From an uncultured Paracoccaceae bacterium (GTDB taxonomy: Bacteria > Pseudomonadota > Alphaproteobacteria > Rhodobacterales > Rhodobacteraceae): DNA of 64,000 nucleotides. Positions within the stretch are counted from its first letter, which is position 1; each line of letters opens with the position of its first letter. Made by a program: the position numbers and the translations under genes. The notes under the pieces are model-generated. The model searched no databases, was not told where the DNA came from, and saw nothing but the letters and a program-made list of their open reading frames with translations. The stretch is from assembly GCA_947492825.1 (NCBI GenBank), contig CANLNT010000002.1, positions 876,501 through 940,500 on the forward strand. Direction: 5' to 3'. Below are positions 30,248 to 40,238 of this stretch, piece after piece.

Positions 30248-32430
30248 CGACCCGCCCCAATCAGCTGTTTTGTGGCTGCAATGATACCGTCCGTGTCAGG
30301 CATCGTGGCGCCATAGGCTGGGCCGGTTGCAATGAAACTGTCATGGGCCGCAAGGCGAGCTTGTGGAAGGGTTGTTTGCTCGGCGATCAATGTCATCACC
30401 GCCTCGGAAACGCCGCCTGTGCGGCGGGTTTCGTCGACGATCAGGGCGTGTGAACATCCTTCCAAAGCGGCCATGAGGGCGGCCTTTGGCAGCGGCGACA
30501 GCCAACGCAGGTCGATCACACGGGTGTCAATGCCATCTGCGGCCAGCCGTGCCTGTGCCTGCAGCGACAAGCGGTGTCCATTGGCGAAGCTGATCAGCGC
30601 GACGGGGCCGTCGCCGGTCATTCCGACATCGCCAAGTGCGATACTCTCGTTCGGGGCCGGGTATGTCCGCATCCAGCCGCGATCTCCGTCTTTGTGCAGA
30701 TCTCGCATTGGATAAAGCGCGATGGGCTCCAGGAAGACCACCAACCGCTGTTCCTCGCGCGCCAGTCTTACGCATTCGCGCAGCATCCGGGCTGCATCGG
30801 CCCCGTCAGACGGGCAGGCGAGGATCAGACCGGGAATATCGCGCAACACGGCGACGGAATTGTCATTATGGAAATGCCCGCCAAAGCCCTTTTGATAGCC
30901 AAGCCCCGCGATGCGCAGCACCATCGGGTTGGTAAATTGACCATTGGAGAAAAACGGCAAGGTTGCCGCCTCACCGCGTAGCTGGTCCTCGGCGTTATGC
31001 AGATAGGCAAGAAACTGGATTTCAGGCATCGGCAAAAAGCCGTTTTGCGCAAGGCCGATGCCGAGACCCAGAATGGATTGTTCGTCCAGCAAGGTGTCGA
31101 TCATCCTGTCAGGGCCAAAACGTGAGTGCAGCTTTTGCGTCACGCCATAGACGCCGCCCTTTCGGCCCACGTCCTCGCCCATCATGACGATTTCGGGGTA
31201 TTCCAGCATCAGATCGGTCAGCGCCCAATTGAGAAGCCGGGACATCGGCTGGGGCTGATCCATGGATTTCAAATCACTGCCAAAGGCGTTTGCCCGGGCC
31301 TCCGGTGTCGGCCCGTTGGTGGGCTTGCAGTCCCGTCGCGGCGGGATCAACGACGCCATAACATCGCTGGCTGATTTCAGGCGCGGTCGCGTGACAACTT
31401 CGGCCGCGACTCGACCCACGCGCGCCTGTGTTTCGTTGTAGATCGTCAGTGCATCTGATGGCTCAAGCGCGCCGGCATCTCGTAACAGGCGTACCGAGTG
31501 CAAAAGCGGATCGTTCGCCTCGTCTGCTTCGACTTCGGCTTTTGGAAGATAAGTCGTGGGCATATCTGCGCCGGCATGTCCGAAAAGCCGCACGGTCCGG
31601 ATGTGCAGGAATGCAGGCTTGCGGCGGCTACGCACAAAATGCGCAGCCTCTTGTGCCACGCGGAAGGTGTCAAAGATATCCAACCCGTCGCAGGAAAAGT
31701 ATTTCAGGCCTGGCCGCCAAGCAAAATTGGCGGCGACCCAGCCGTCAGGCGTCTTGGTGGAAATGCCGATGCCATTGTCTTCGCACACGAAAATCAGAGG
31801 CAGCGGCACGGATTGATAGGCGGTCCAGCCCGCGGTGTTGAACGCCCCTTGGGCGGTCGAATGGTTGGCTGAGGCATCGCCAAAGGAACACATCACCAGC
31901 CCGTCGTCTTCCAGCAAGCGGTGTTCAGGTGGTCGACGTCGCGCAAGGCCAATGGAATAGGCCGCCCCGACCGCTTTGGGCAAGTGGCTTGCGATGGTCG
32001 AGGTCTGCGGCGGGATCATCAGCGCGCGGCTGCCCAGCACCTTATGGCGACCACCGGAAATCGGATCCTCGGACGAGGCTGCAAAGCTCAGCAGCATATC
32101 CCAAGTCGCCGATTGGCCCGGCACCTGATCGGCGCGCGCCAATTGGAAAGCCGCATCGCGGTAATGCAAAAACGCCATGTCTGTCGGGCGCAGTGCCGCA
32201 GCAACAGCAGCCATGCCTTCGTGGCCAGACGATCCAATGGTGTAGAACCCTTGCCCCGCCTTTTGCATCGCCCGTGCCTGCATATCCAGCGCGCGGCTCA
32301 GGACCTGGGCGCGAAACAGTCCCACCGCCTGCGCAGGCCGCAAGGGACCGGACGGCGCGTTTCCCTGGGGCAGATCGTTCGTCCCGACCCGCACCGCAAA
32401 GTTCTCATGCACGATTGACGCACGATCCAT
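30244..32430 (-). CDS. 2-oxoacid dehydrogenase E1, fused alpha and beta subunits (probable 2-oxoadipate dehydrogenase)
   Basis: 728 residues. The alpha half (1 to about 365) has the thiamine-diphosphate motif G-D-A-S-A-N-H-S-T-A-Q-G-A-F-N and E-D-N-G-I-G-I-S-T. The beta half (about 385-728) has L-M-L-E-Y-P-E-I-V-M-M-G-E-D-V-G-R-K-G-G-V-Y-G-V-T and ends with the transketolase C-terminal domain (D-L-R-W-L-S-P-L-P). The closest family is branched-chain-type E1, and the operon (aminotransferase before, glutaryl-CoA dehydrogenase next) suggests that 2-oxoadipate is the substrate. No E2 or E3 gene is present, so these must be shared from elsewhere. The ATG at 32430 is chosen over a TTG at 32436. 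Confidence 0.82.
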   Translation of the reverse strand: MDRASIVHENFAVRVGTNDLPQGNAPSGPLRPAQAVGLFRAQVLSRALDMQARAMQKAGQGFYTIGSSGHEGMAAVAAALRPTDMAFLHYRDAAFQLARADQVPGQSATWDMLLSFAASSEDPISGGRHKVLGSRALMIPPQTSTIASHLPKAVGAAYSIGLARRRPPEHRLLEDDGLVMCSFGDASANHSTAQGAFNTAGWTAYQSVPLPLIFVCEDNGIGISTKTPDGWVAANFAWRPGLKYFSCDGLDIFDTFRVAQEAAHFVRSRRKPAFLHIRTVRLFGHAGADMPTTYLPKAEVEADEANDPLLHSVRLLRDAGALEPSDALTIYNETQARVGRVAAEVVTRPRLKSASDVMASLIPPRRDCKPTNGPTPEARANAFGSDLKSMDQPQPMSRLLNWALTDLMLEYPEIVMMGEDVGRKGGVYGVTQKLHSRFGPDRMIDTLLDEQSILGLGIGLAQNGFLPMPEIQFLAYLHNAEDQLRGEAATLPFFSNGQFTNPMVLRIAGLGYQKGFGGHFHNDNSVAVLRDIPGLILACPSDGADAARMLRECVRLAREEQRLVVFLEPIALYPMRDLHKDGDRGWMRTYPAPNESIALGDVGMTGDGPVALISFANGHRLSLQAQARLAADGIDTRVIDLRWLSPLPKAALMAALEGCSHALIVDETRRTGGVSEAVMTLIAEQTTLPQARLAAHDSFIATGPAYGATMPDTDGIIAATKQLIGAGR

Positions 32431-32441
32431 TCTCAAAACCC

Positions 32442-33644
32442 TCAGAAAAACGCCTGAAGGCCGGTTTGCGCGCGGCCAAGGATCAATGCGTGGACATCAT
32501 GTGTGCCTTCATAGGTGTTCACAGTTTCAAGGTTCTGGGCGTGCCGCATCACATGGTATTCCGCCATGATCCCATTGCCGCCATGCATGTCGCGCGCATG
32601 TCGTGCGATATCCAACGCCTTGCCGCAATTGTTGCGCTTTATCAGGGAAATCACCTCGGGCGCGCAGGTGCCTGCGTCCAACATCCGGCCCGCCCGCAGG
32701 CTGCCCTGCAGGCCAAGGGCGATGTCGGTCTGCATATCAGCCAGCTTTTTCTGGAACAGCTGCGTTTGGGCCAGCGGGCGGTCGAACTGCTTGCGATCCA
32801 GACCATAAGCCCGCGACCGGTGCCAGCAATCTTCTGCCGCGCCCATGACACCCCATGAAATGCCGAAACGTGCGCGGTTCAGGCAGCCAAACGGGCCCTT
32901 CAGCCCCTCGACCCCGGGCAACAGCGCGTCTTCACCCACGTCGACGTTGTCCATCACGATTTCGCCCGTGACGGACGCCCGGAGCGATAGCTTGCCGCCG
33001 ATCTTGGGCGCGCTGAGGCCTGTCATGCCCTTGTCCAAGACAAAGCCGCGTATCTTTCCGCCGTGAGCCTCTGATTTGGCCCAGACCACAAAGACATCCG
33101 CAATGGGTGAATTGGAAATCCACATCTTTGCGCCGTTGATGACATAGCCGCCCTCGGTCTTTTTGGCGGTCGTTTTCATACCCGCAGGGTCACTGCCTGC
33201 ATCCGGTTCGGTCAGACCGAAACAGCCGATCAATGTGCCAGCGGCCAGACCGGGAAGGTATTTCTGCTTTTGCGCCTCTGACCCATAGGCATGGATCGGA
33301 TACATCACCAAAGAGCTTTGAACCGACATCATTGACCGGTATCCGCTGTCCACCCGCTCAACCTCGCGGGCGACCAGACCATAAGCCACGTAACCCGCGC
33401 CGATGCCACCGTATGCCTCGGGGATCGTAACGCCCAGCAGCCCCATTTCACCCATTTCAGCAAATATTTCTGGGCTGACGGTTTCGTTTAGATAGGCGTC
33501 CGTGATGCGTGGGGCGAGTTTATCCGTCGCATAGGCGCGCGCGCCGTCTGCGATCATCCGCTCTTCTTCGGTCAGTTGGTCGGACATGCGGAACGGATCT
33601 TCCCAATCAAATCCGCTGAGCGAGGGGCCAAAGCCGTCTTTCAT
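32442..33644 (-). CDS. gcdH: Glutaryl-CoA dehydrogenase
   Basis: 400 residues of the acyl-CoA dehydrogenase fold with GCDH-specific stretches: F-D-W-E-D-P-F at the N terminus, [54 protein letters not shown] and [16 protein letters not shown]. The Glu in Y-E-G-T is the catalytic base. It converts glutaryl-CoA to crotonyl-CoA and CO2 using FAD and electron transfer flavoprotein. The start overlaps the aminotransferase stop (ATGA). This enzyme is the strongest evidence that the operon serves lysine breakdown. Confidence 0.93.
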   Translation of the reverse strand: MKDGFGPSLSGFDWEDPFRMSDQLTEEERMIADGARAYATDKLAPRITDAYLNETVSPEIFAEMGEMGLLGVTIPEAYGGIGAGYVAYGLVAREVERVDSGYRSMMSVQSSLVMYPIHAYGSEAQKQKYLPGLAAGTLIGCFGLTEPDAGSDPAGMKTTAKKTEGGYVINGAKMWISNSPIADVFVVWAKSEAHGGKIRGFVLDKGMTGLSAPKIGGKLSLRASVTGEIVMDNVDVGEDALLPGVEGLKGPFGCLNRARFGISWGVMGAAEDCWHRSRAYGLDRKQFDRPLAQTQLFQKKLADMQTDIALGLQGSLRAGRMLDAGTCAPEVISLIKRNNCGKALDIARHARDMHGGNGIMAEYHVMRHAQNLETVNTYEGTHDVHALILGRAQTGLQAFF

Positions 33645-34837
33645 TGTGTTTTCCTCTCAAGGGCGTCGGTGACCCGCGTCAAAGCGGTCGACAGGTCTGC
33701 GTCAGAATAGGCAAATGACAGGCGCAAATGGCCGGGCAGACCAAAGGCGCGGCCCGGAACAATCGCGACACCTGCGGTGTCCAACAGCCACGCGCAAAGG
33801 GCAGCGTCATCGACAAAGGGACCGCCCGCGTCCGTCAGCAGATCAGCGCAAGACGGGAATGCGTAGAATGCGCCATCCGGCGCGGGACACGTAAGTCCAG
33901 AAACTGCATTTAGCCCTGATACGACCGTATCGCGGCGTTTCAGAAAAAGGGCACGGCGGGTGTCCAGCAGGCTGCGGTCTCCGGTGACCGCAGCCAGTGC
34001 GGCGGCTTGCGCGACAGAACACGCCCCAGAGGTCACTTGACCCTGAACCTTGATCATCGCCGAGATCAGCGCCGCAGGGCCGATGCCCCAGCCAATGCGC
34101 CATCCGGTCATTGAAAACGCTTTTGAGACACCGTCCACAATCAAGGTGCGGTCACGCAGATTAGGGGCCGCGTCTGTGAAAGAGGCGAAAGGCACGTAAC
34201 ATAGCTCGCGGTAAATCTCGTCGGCCAGCACCATGACGCCGGGTTGCGTTTCAAGAACGGTCGCAAGGGCGGCGATCTCCTCCGCAGCATAGACAGCACC
34301 CGACGGGTTCGAGGGAGAATTCAGCATCAGCCACCGGGTGCGCGGGGTCAGCGCGGCGGCCAATGCATCGGGTGTCAGCTTGAACCCAGTGTCCATGCCA
34401 CAGGGGACGATCACTGGAACGCCACCGGCAAGACGCACAATATCGGCGTAACTGGTCCAGAACGGGGCGGGCATGATCACTTCATCACCAGCGTTCAACG
34501 TCGCCAGCATGGCATTGGCGATCACTTGTTTGGCGCCGGTCGAAATCATGACATCGGACACCTCGACGCCTGCGTCTTGGGCGACGGCGTTGCGCAATTC
34601 GGCCGTGCCAGCCGTCGCGGTGTAACGCGTCTGGCCCGCGCGCGCTGCGGTGTTCGCAGCCTCTATGATATGATCAGGCGTTGGCAGGTCCGGCTCACCG
34701 GTCGAGAGCGTTACGATATCTTTCCCCGCCGCCCGCAACCGCGCCGCCCGTTCCGATATCTGCACGATTTCAGAAAGGTCGATGCCGTCCAACCTGTTGG
34801 CGGGCCTAAGTTCGGATGAAGCAGGGGTATTTTGCAT
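33641..34837 (-). CDS. Class I/II PLP aminotransferase (probable 2-aminoadipate aminotransferase)
   Basis: 398 residues of the aspartate aminotransferase fold I group: [49 protein letters not shown] with the PLP lysine, and L-R-L-S-F-A-Y-S. The family has broad substrates. Here the coupling to gcdH and an E1 makes 2-aminoadipate to 2-oxoadipate the likely reaction. I prefer ATG 34837 (M-Q-N-T-P-A-S), with a weak GTGAG site before it, to 34879, which has none. It leads the operon and is divergent from a LysR gene. Confidence 0.85.
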   Translation of the reverse strand: MQNTPASSELRPANRLDGIDLSEIVQISERAARLRAAGKDIVTLSTGEPDLPTPDHIIEAANTAARAGQTRYTATAGTAELRNAVAQDAGVEVSDVMISTGAKQVIANAMLATLNAGDEVIMPAPFWTSYADIVRLAGGVPVIVPCGMDTGFKLTPDALAAALTPRTRWLMLNSPSNPSGAVYAAEEIAALATVLETQPGVMVLADEIYRELCYVPFASFTDAAPNLRDRTLIVDGVSKAFSMTGWRIGWGIGPAALISAMIKVQGQVTSGACSVAQAAALAAVTGDRSLLDTRRALFLKRRDTVVSGLNAVSGLTCPAPDGAFYAFPSCADLLTDAGGPFVDDAALCAWLLDTAGVAIVPGRAFGLPGHLRLSFAYSDADLSTALTRVTDALERKTQ

Positions 34838-34934
34838 TTTACTCACGGCCAAGGGTGGACAGCTATCTTGTGTTGCCATGTTTTAATGCAAACGGCTATC
34901 AAGACTCACGCGCATCTATTTGAGAAAAACTCAC

Positions 34935-35816
34935 ATGTTTGGTCCCCGCCGTTATCTGCCGTCCATTCCGTCTCTTCTTGCATTGGAGGCGGTTGACCGG
35001 CTGGGCACGGCGACAGCTGCGGCAAGCGAACTGTCGCTGACCCACAGCGCAGTTAGTCGGCAGATCAAAGTCATGGAGGGGCAGATTGGTGTAAAACTGG
35101 TCGTGCGTGACGGCGTTGGTTTGAAATTGACACCTGCGGCACATGACTATTGCGGACAGATACGCGCCATGCTGGCTGATCTGTCGCAAAACACGCTGCG
35201 CCTGCGGGCAAATCCGGCGGGGGGTAGCCTAAATCTGGCGATCCTGCCTGCGTTCGGGATGCACTGGCTGGCCCCGCGCCTGAAATCATTCGCGGTGGAG
35301 CATCCCGAAGTAACTGTCAATCTGTCGACGCGGCTCAGGCCATTTGATTTTGACCGCGAACCGCTGGATGCCGCCATCCACTACGGCGCCCAAGACTGGC
35401 CGGGCGTTGGGTATCTGCGCCTTGCCGGCGAAGAGCTGTTGCCAGTCTGCGCGCCAAGTTTCCTGGCGAAACCCCTCGCCAGCGTTGCTGACTTGACGGA
35501 CTTGCCGCTTCTACATCTGGAAACGCGATCCGGCGCTTGGCAAGACTGGTTTGGCCGTCAGGGTGTGAGTGTCGGCGCTGTTCCGGGGATGTTGTTCGAT
35601 CAGTTTTCCACAATGGCACAAGCCGCCGTTCACGGCATGGGAGTTGCGCTGTTGCCGGACTATCTGGCGCAGTCCGAGATCGCGCGTGGCAGGCTGACCT
35701 CGGCGTTTGGAAGCCCGACCCACACCGATGGGCAGTATTTCCTCGTCTGGCCGGAACAGGCTCCGATCAAGCCTCAGGTCGAGAAATTCATGACCTGGAT
35801 TGTCGGTACCTTATGA
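34935..35816 (+). CDS. LysR family regulator, GcvA-like
   Basis: 293 residues. N-terminal helix-turn-helix (L-P-S-I-P-S-L-L-A-L-E-A-V-D-R-L-G-T-A-T-A-A-A-S-E-L-S-L-T-H-S-A-V-S-R-Q-I) and a substrate-binding domain with D-A-A-I-H-Y-G and G-M-G-V-A-L-L-P-D-Y. The opening P-x-I-P-S-L-L-A-L-E-A pattern is that of GcvA-type regulators. ATG at 34935; a TTG five codons earlier is less likely. Divergent from the aminotransferase-gcdH-E1 operon across 97 bp, so it is the likely regulator of that operon. Confidence 0.88.
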   Translation: MFGPRRYLPSIPSLLALEAVDRLGTATAAASELSLTHSAVSRQIKVMEGQIGVKLVVRDGVGLKLTPAAHDYCGQIRAMLADLSQNTLRLRANPAGGSLNLAILPAFGMHWLAPRLKSFAVEHPEVTVNLSTRLRPFDFDREPLDAAIHYGAQDWPGVGYLRLAGEELLPVCAPSFLAKPLASVADLTDLPLLHLETRSGAWQDWFGRQGVSVGAVPGMLFDQFSTMAQAAVHGMGVALLPDYLAQSEIARGRLTSAFGSPTHTDGQYFLVWPEQAPIKPQVEKFMTWIVGTL

Positions 35817-35907
35817 GCGGCAGAAAGACCCACCTTACCTTTTTGCTCGGCACGGTGAAAACACGCACAGAGGCACATAAATGTTCGCTTTTCTGCCCCC
35901 TGAATCG

Positions 35908-35926
35908 GCTGGGCGCAGAGCCCAGC
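35908..35926. repeat. Hairpin between convergent LysR and aminotransferase-fusion genes
   Basis: GCTGGGC-GCAGA-GCCCAGC, 7-bp perfect stem, five bases from the stop codon of the minus-strand fusion gene. No clear T run on either side, so it is a possible weak bidirectional terminator. Confidence 0.45.
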
Positions 35927-35930
35927 ACGT

Positions 35931-38927
35931 TTAAACTTCCGATAGGATGCTATCGAGCACAGTCACGATCATATCCACATCTTCCGCCTCAATGGTCATC
36001 GGCGGCCTGATTTTGAGTATGTTGTCTTTGGACCCTTCGCTTCCAATCAAGATGCGGTGGTCCCGCATACGGTTCTTGATGTAAGCACAGATTTCGGTCG
36101 CTTCCGATCCATCTGGATTGATCAGTTCCACCCCCAGGAAAAGCCCCATGCCCCGCACATCACCGACGCAGGCAAATTGCGCCTCTAGCGTCTTGAGCCC
36201 GTTCATAAGGCGCGCACCCATGCGCTGCGCATTCCCCTGAAGGTCTTCATCGTCGACGATATCCAGAACCTCTTTGCCAATCCTGCATGAAAGCGTCGAG
36301 CCACCGAAGGTCGAGAAAAACTCAATCCCATTGTCAAAGCGTGCGGCGATTTCCTTGGTCGTGACGACCACACCAATCGGGTGACCATTGCCAATCGGTT
36401 TGCCCAACACCACAATGTCCGGCACAACGCCTTGCTGTTCGAAGCCAAAGTAGTAGTCGCCCAAACGGCCCAATCCGGTCTGGACCTCATCGGCGATACA
36501 GACCCCACCGGCCGCGCGGATCTTTTCATAGACAGCCGCCAGATACCCAATCGGCGGGATAATCTGTCCCCCGACCGAGGGGAAAGTCTCGGCGATAAAG
36601 CCAGCGACGCCGTGGCCTTTCGCCTGCAACGCGGCGATGGCCGGACGAACGAGGTCTGCGTATTTCTGCGCGCGTTCCGGATCGCCCCTGCGAAAGGAGC
36701 CGCGATAGTCGTCGGCCACCTCGACCAATTCGACCCAACCCGCTTGACCAACTCCGCCCGGTTTATTGAATTTGTAGGCCGATATTGCGACGGCTTCGTT
36801 CGTGTTGCCATGATAGCCGTGATCGGGCGTGACGATCCCTCTGGCGTTGGTCTGCGCACGGGCAAGGCGCAGGGCCAATTCGTTGGCTTCGCTCCCTGAA
36901 TTGACGAAAAAGCAAGTTTCGAACGTGTCGGGCAGCTTTGACAGTACCTTTTCGGCAAAGGCCGTTTGGGCCGGATGCAAATATCGGGTGTTTGAGTTCA
37001 TCCGCTTCAGTTGATCCGCCGCCACGGCCTGAATCCGGGGATGGGCATGACCGACGTGGGGGACGTTGTTGTAGGCATCAAGGTATGGTCTGCCCCATTC
37101 GTCGAACATGTGGTGTTTCCAGCCCCGAACCAGCATGATCGGGTCGTTGTAGGTCAACGACAGGTTGCCCCCGAAATGCGCGCGGCGTTTGGCGGCAATC
37201 CGCGCCTTGTCGGTCGGTTGATAAAGCACATTGCCATCTGGAACATTCAGCAGTGCCGCAGGATTGGGGCAGATCGCATTCCAAAGGTACAGATCATCCG
37301 GATCTGCCACACCGGGCCAGTCTAAGCCCATGCCATCGATGGTCAGTGCCATTTGAAAATGCAAATGAGGCGCCCAGCCGCCGTTCATTGTGGGATCACC
37401 CAATTGGCAAAATGCCTGCCCTTTGGACACCATATCGCCTGCGCTCAGCCTATCCTGAAATTCGGGATCCAGATGGCCATACAGCGTGTAAAACGCATCC
37501 CCCGCAGGGGTTTCATGGCGCAAGATGATCAAGCCACCGTAATCCAGATGCCCTTCGCGATACGTGGCCAAATAGACGGTGCCATCGAGCGGAGCGAAGA
37601 TCGGGGTGCCTGCGGGGGCAAATGCATCCACCGCCAAATGAACCGTGCGTCGATCGCTCGCTTTCCATGGCCCGTTGCGAAACGCCGGATCAGCATAGAT
37701 CAGTCGAGGTTCGTTATAATAGCCCAGCCACACTCGGCCCTTGTCGTTGAACTCCTGCCCGATCAAGGCGGCTTCTTCCTGGGGCAAATGAAAGGGGTTT
37801 AGCGGGGTGCTGGCGTTTTCGACCGATAGTGACCCCATCGGGGCATCTGAAATATCCTGTCCCATGACATGGGCAAAATGACCGCGTTCGGTGCTGATCC
37901 ATTTCAAAACCCGGTCCGCCCCCTCAACCACTGGCAGGCCACAGGCTGCGCGCAGGCGCACGTTCAGCAATTTCGGGTCAAGATCGTTGCCTTCAAGAAA
38001 CCTCCAAGCTGGCGCTTGCGAGATCGTCACATAGGGGTCGTTCGGGTTGTCCTTTGCCATCAGGGTGGAATTGACAACGCTGACGGCAAGCCGCATGCGA
38101 ACAAGCGGCCAGATCAGATCAACCTCGGCGGCGGTCAACGGCGCGGTGCTATGGAAGCCCGCAACCAGCGCCGCCAGCATGGCCTCTGGATGGTCAACAT
38201 CCAGCACCAGATAGGCCGCCGCGATGGCAAGATCGCAAATGCGCGGCGCTTTGCACATATCGCCCAGATCAATCAAACCAGAGACCCGGCGCGGTTCATT
38301 CAACTGACCTGCGACGAGGATATTGTAATCATTGGCGTCATTGTGAATAGCCTGCTGCGGCAACGCGGTTAGGGTCGGCAGCACGGCATCAAACCCGTCG
38401 CAAATCGTGTCGATCATGGCTTTTCGGGTTGGGTCCGTCAGGCACGACAGTTGGTCACGAATCCAGCCAGCTTGCATAAGGTTCCATTTGAAATCGCGGG
38501 CCAGTTTGTCGTGCGCAAAGTCGCTGAGTGCTTTGGCGCAGGTGCCCAATATCTGCCCGATCTCATGGGCCAGCGCAGGGCTTTTGGGCTTCATTTCGGC
38601 ATAGCAGCGCCCTGAGAGTTCACTCAAAAGCCACACAAGTCGTGGTCGACCGGCGGCATCGTTGATCGTTGCGTAGGCCTCCCCGTTGGCGGCGGGGATC
38701 ACCTTTGGACACGGCAAATCTGGTTCGCGCTTTGCCAAATGCTCGAACGCGCGGACCTGCAGGTCAACCAACCACTCTTCGCAATCCGGGCGCATGACCT
38801 TCAGGATGAAACCGTTTCCAGCATCGTCGCGCGCCAGAAAATTAAGGTCGTATTCGCCGTCAAGCTGGGTAAGAGTCGTGTGGATATGCCATTTATCTGC
38901 CAGCGCCTGTTGCCAATGGCTCATCAT
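35931..38927 (-). CDS. Three-domain fusion: APH-type kinase, M23 peptidase-like, class III aminotransferase (phospho-lyase-like)
   Basis: 998 residues. Residues 1 to about 340 are a choline/aminoglycoside-type kinase with H-N-D-A-N-D-Y-N and G-L-I-D-L-G-D. About 430-550 is an M23 (LytM) domain with its zinc-type residues intact (H-L-A-V-D and H-L-H-F). From about 580 it is a class III aminotransferase fold with N-S-G-S-E-A-N-E and PLP lysine 843 in G-K-P-I-G-N-G-H-P. The kinase part resembles hydroxylysine kinase. The last part resembles AGXT2L enzymes, which are phospho-lyases acting on phosphoethanolamine or 5-phosphohydroxylysine. Product from hydroxylysine would be aminoadipate semialdehyde. 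No signal peptide. ATG 38927 has AGGA five bases ahead; 38933 and 38960 are alternatives. Confidence 0.85.
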   Translation of the reverse strand: MMSHWQQALADKWHIHTTLTQLDGEYDLNFLARDDAGNGFILKVMRPDCEEWLVDLQVRAFEHLAKREPDLPCPKVIPAANGEAYATINDAAGRPRLVWLLSELSGRCYAEMKPKSPALAHEIGQILGTCAKALSDFAHDKLARDFKWNLMQAGWIRDQLSCLTDPTRKAMIDTICDGFDAVLPTLTALPQQAIHNDANDYNILVAGQLNEPRRVSGLIDLGDMCKAPRICDLAIAAAYLVLDVDHPEAMLAALVAGFHSTAPLTAAEVDLIWPLVRMRLAVSVVNSTLMAKDNPNDPYVTISQAPAWRFLEGNDLDPKLLNVRLRAACGLPVVEGADRVLKWISTERGHFAHVMGQDISDAPMGSLSVENASTPLNPFHLPQEEAALIGQEFNDKGRVWLGYYNEPRLIYADPAFRNGPWKASDRRTVHLAVDAFAPAGTPIFAPLDGTVYLATYREGHLDYGGLIILRHETPAGDAFYTLYGHLDPEFQDRLSAGDMVSKGQAFCQLGDPTMNGGWAPHLHFQMALTIDGMGLDWPGVADPDDLYLWNAICPNPAALLNVPDGNVLYQPTDKARIAAKRRAHFGGNLSLTYNDPIMLVRGWKHHMFDEWGRPYLDAYNNVPHVGHAHPRIQAVAADQLKRMNSNTRYLHPAQTAFAEKVLSKLPDTFETCFFVNSGSEANELALRLARAQTNARGIVTPDHGYHGNTNEAVAISAYKFNKPGGVGQAGWVELVEVADDYRGSFRRGDPERAQKYADLVRPAIAALQAKGHGVAGFIAETFPSVGGQIIPPIGYLAAVYEKIRAAGGVCIADEVQTGLGRLGDYYFGFEQQGVVPDIVVLGKPIGNGHPIGVVVTTKEIAARFDNGIEFFSTFGGSTLSCRIGKEVLDIVDDEDLQGNAQRMGARLMNGLKTLEAQFACVGDVRGMGLFLGVELINPDGSEATEICAYIKNRMRDHRILIGSEGSKDNILKIRPPMTIEAEDVDMIVTVLDSILSEV

Positions 38928-38934
38928 GTCCATC

Positions 38935-40236
38935 CTAGTATGTTTCGGAATACGCAGCACATTTCTGGGCAGTATCCATCCCTTTTACATGGTCCATCTC
39001 GGCGGTTTTGTGGGCCACGTAAACGCTTGCAAATCCTTTTGGAAACCATCCTGTGACCGTTGGGTTGTTTGCAAACAGGTCCAGCGCGGATTCCAGCGTT
39101 TGCGGCAATCGCACCAACCCGCGTGATGTCAGTTCGTCTTTTGACAAAAGGGATAGATCCTCCTCGGTGGGTGATGGCGCAGGCAGATTGTCCTCAATAC
39201 CCTGACACCCCGCGTGGACAATTGCCGCCAGTGCCAGATGCGGGCAAGCAGCAGCATCGGCGGCCCTGAATTCAATATTGAACTGACGCGCAACGCTTGT
39301 TGGATCCTGGGCTGTGACGGGGCAAACCCGCAGCGATGCCTCTCTGTCGCGAAACCCAAGATTGTTGTAGGCCGCAGACCATCGGTGTGGCGTCAGCCGA
39401 AGATAAGACACCACCGAGGGCGCGGTCAGGGCCAAAATACTGTCGAGATACTTCAGAACCCCGGCGGAAAAGGCCGCTGTCAAGGCAGACATGCCACAAG
39501 GTCCTTCGGGATCATGCGTTGCCGGAGAGCCGTCCTTGTGCAGAAAACTCATGTGGACATGGACGCCATTGCCGACCCCGGCCGGGTCAAGGATCGGAGC
39601 GAAAGTCGCCGTTTCACCCACGTGCCGTGCGGTCGAGCGGGTGATCTCCTGAACAATAACGGATGCATCGGCAGCACGGACACCGAGTTCCGGACCGATA
39701 ACAACCTCAAACTGATTTGCGCCATATTCTTTCATGATGCTGTCAGGGCTCAGCCCGGCCTCAGCGATTTTTGCGATCAGGGTTTCACAAAACGCGCGGC
39801 GGGGTTCGAACGCAGATCGCCCGAACGCGCCGCCCGTGATGTCTGAATCCCCCTTCAGCTGAAACTCATGCTCAAACGCGGCCAACACGTCGACACCTGC
39901 AAGTGTGCGCAACCGGTCAAGCGCCGCGCGCAGCAGGGAACGCAGACAGAAATCCCAAGGATCACCATCTAACGTGACAATATCCCCAAGCATGAATCTT
40001 TCAGTCGTGGCACCAAATGTCGCACACACATCCGCTTTCTCGTCCGGCACCAAAAGCAGATCACCAAAAGATCCGAATGGGCTTTCGGCAATTCCGTCAA
40101 AACAGGTGATTTGCACATTGGTCGGCGTCCAGCCAACGCCGCGCTGCAACCGTTTGTTCAATTGATCTGCGGGAAACGCTTTGCCCCGGACCTTACCTGC
40201 CAAATCACACGTCGCGGCAAAAACCAGATCGCTCAT
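38935..40236 (-). CDS. Glutamine synthetase family protein (amine glutamylation type)
   Basis: 433 residues. The glutamine synthetase catalytic domain is evident: F-E-H-E-F (metal Glu), K-E-Y-G-A-N-Q-F-E, G-N-G-V-H-V-H-M-S-F, the Arg-rich L-R-L-T-P-H-R-W-S-A-A-Y-N-N-L-G-F-R, and F-N-I-E-F-R-A-A-D-A-A-A-C-P-H. Its N-terminal beta-grasp region is short and unlike housekeeping GlnA, as in PuuA or gamma-glutamyl-amide synthetases. I infer ATP-dependent glutamylation of an amine, substrate unknown. It lies 2 bp after the RpiR gene and about 7 bp before the kinase/aminotransferase fusion, so all three form one operon. Confidence 0.85.
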   Translation of the reverse strand: MSDLVFAATCDLAGKVRGKAFPADQLNKRLQRGVGWTPTNVQITCFDGIAESPFGSFGDLLLVPDEKADVCATFGATTERFMLGDIVTLDGDPWDFCLRSLLRAALDRLRTLAGVDVLAAFEHEFQLKGDSDITGGAFGRSAFEPRRAFCETLIAKIAEAGLSPDSIMKEYGANQFEVVIGPELGVRAADASVIVQEITRSTARHVGETATFAPILDPAGVGNGVHVHMSFLHKDGSPATHDPEGPCGMSALTAAFSAGVLKYLDSILALTAPSVVSYLRLTPHRWSAAYNNLGFRDREASLRVCPVTAQDPTSVARQFNIEFRAADAAACPHLALAAIVHAGCQGIEDNLPAPSPTEEDLSLLSKDELTSRGLVRLPQTLESALDLFANNPTVTGWFPKGFASVYVAHKTAEMDHVKGMDTAQKCAAYSETY

Positions 40237-40238
40237 AT

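Noticed and set aside
39790-39805. GGTTCGAAC resembling a tRNA T-loop
   Set aside because: It lies inside the glutamine-synthetase-like coding sequence and has no acceptor or anticodon stems around it.
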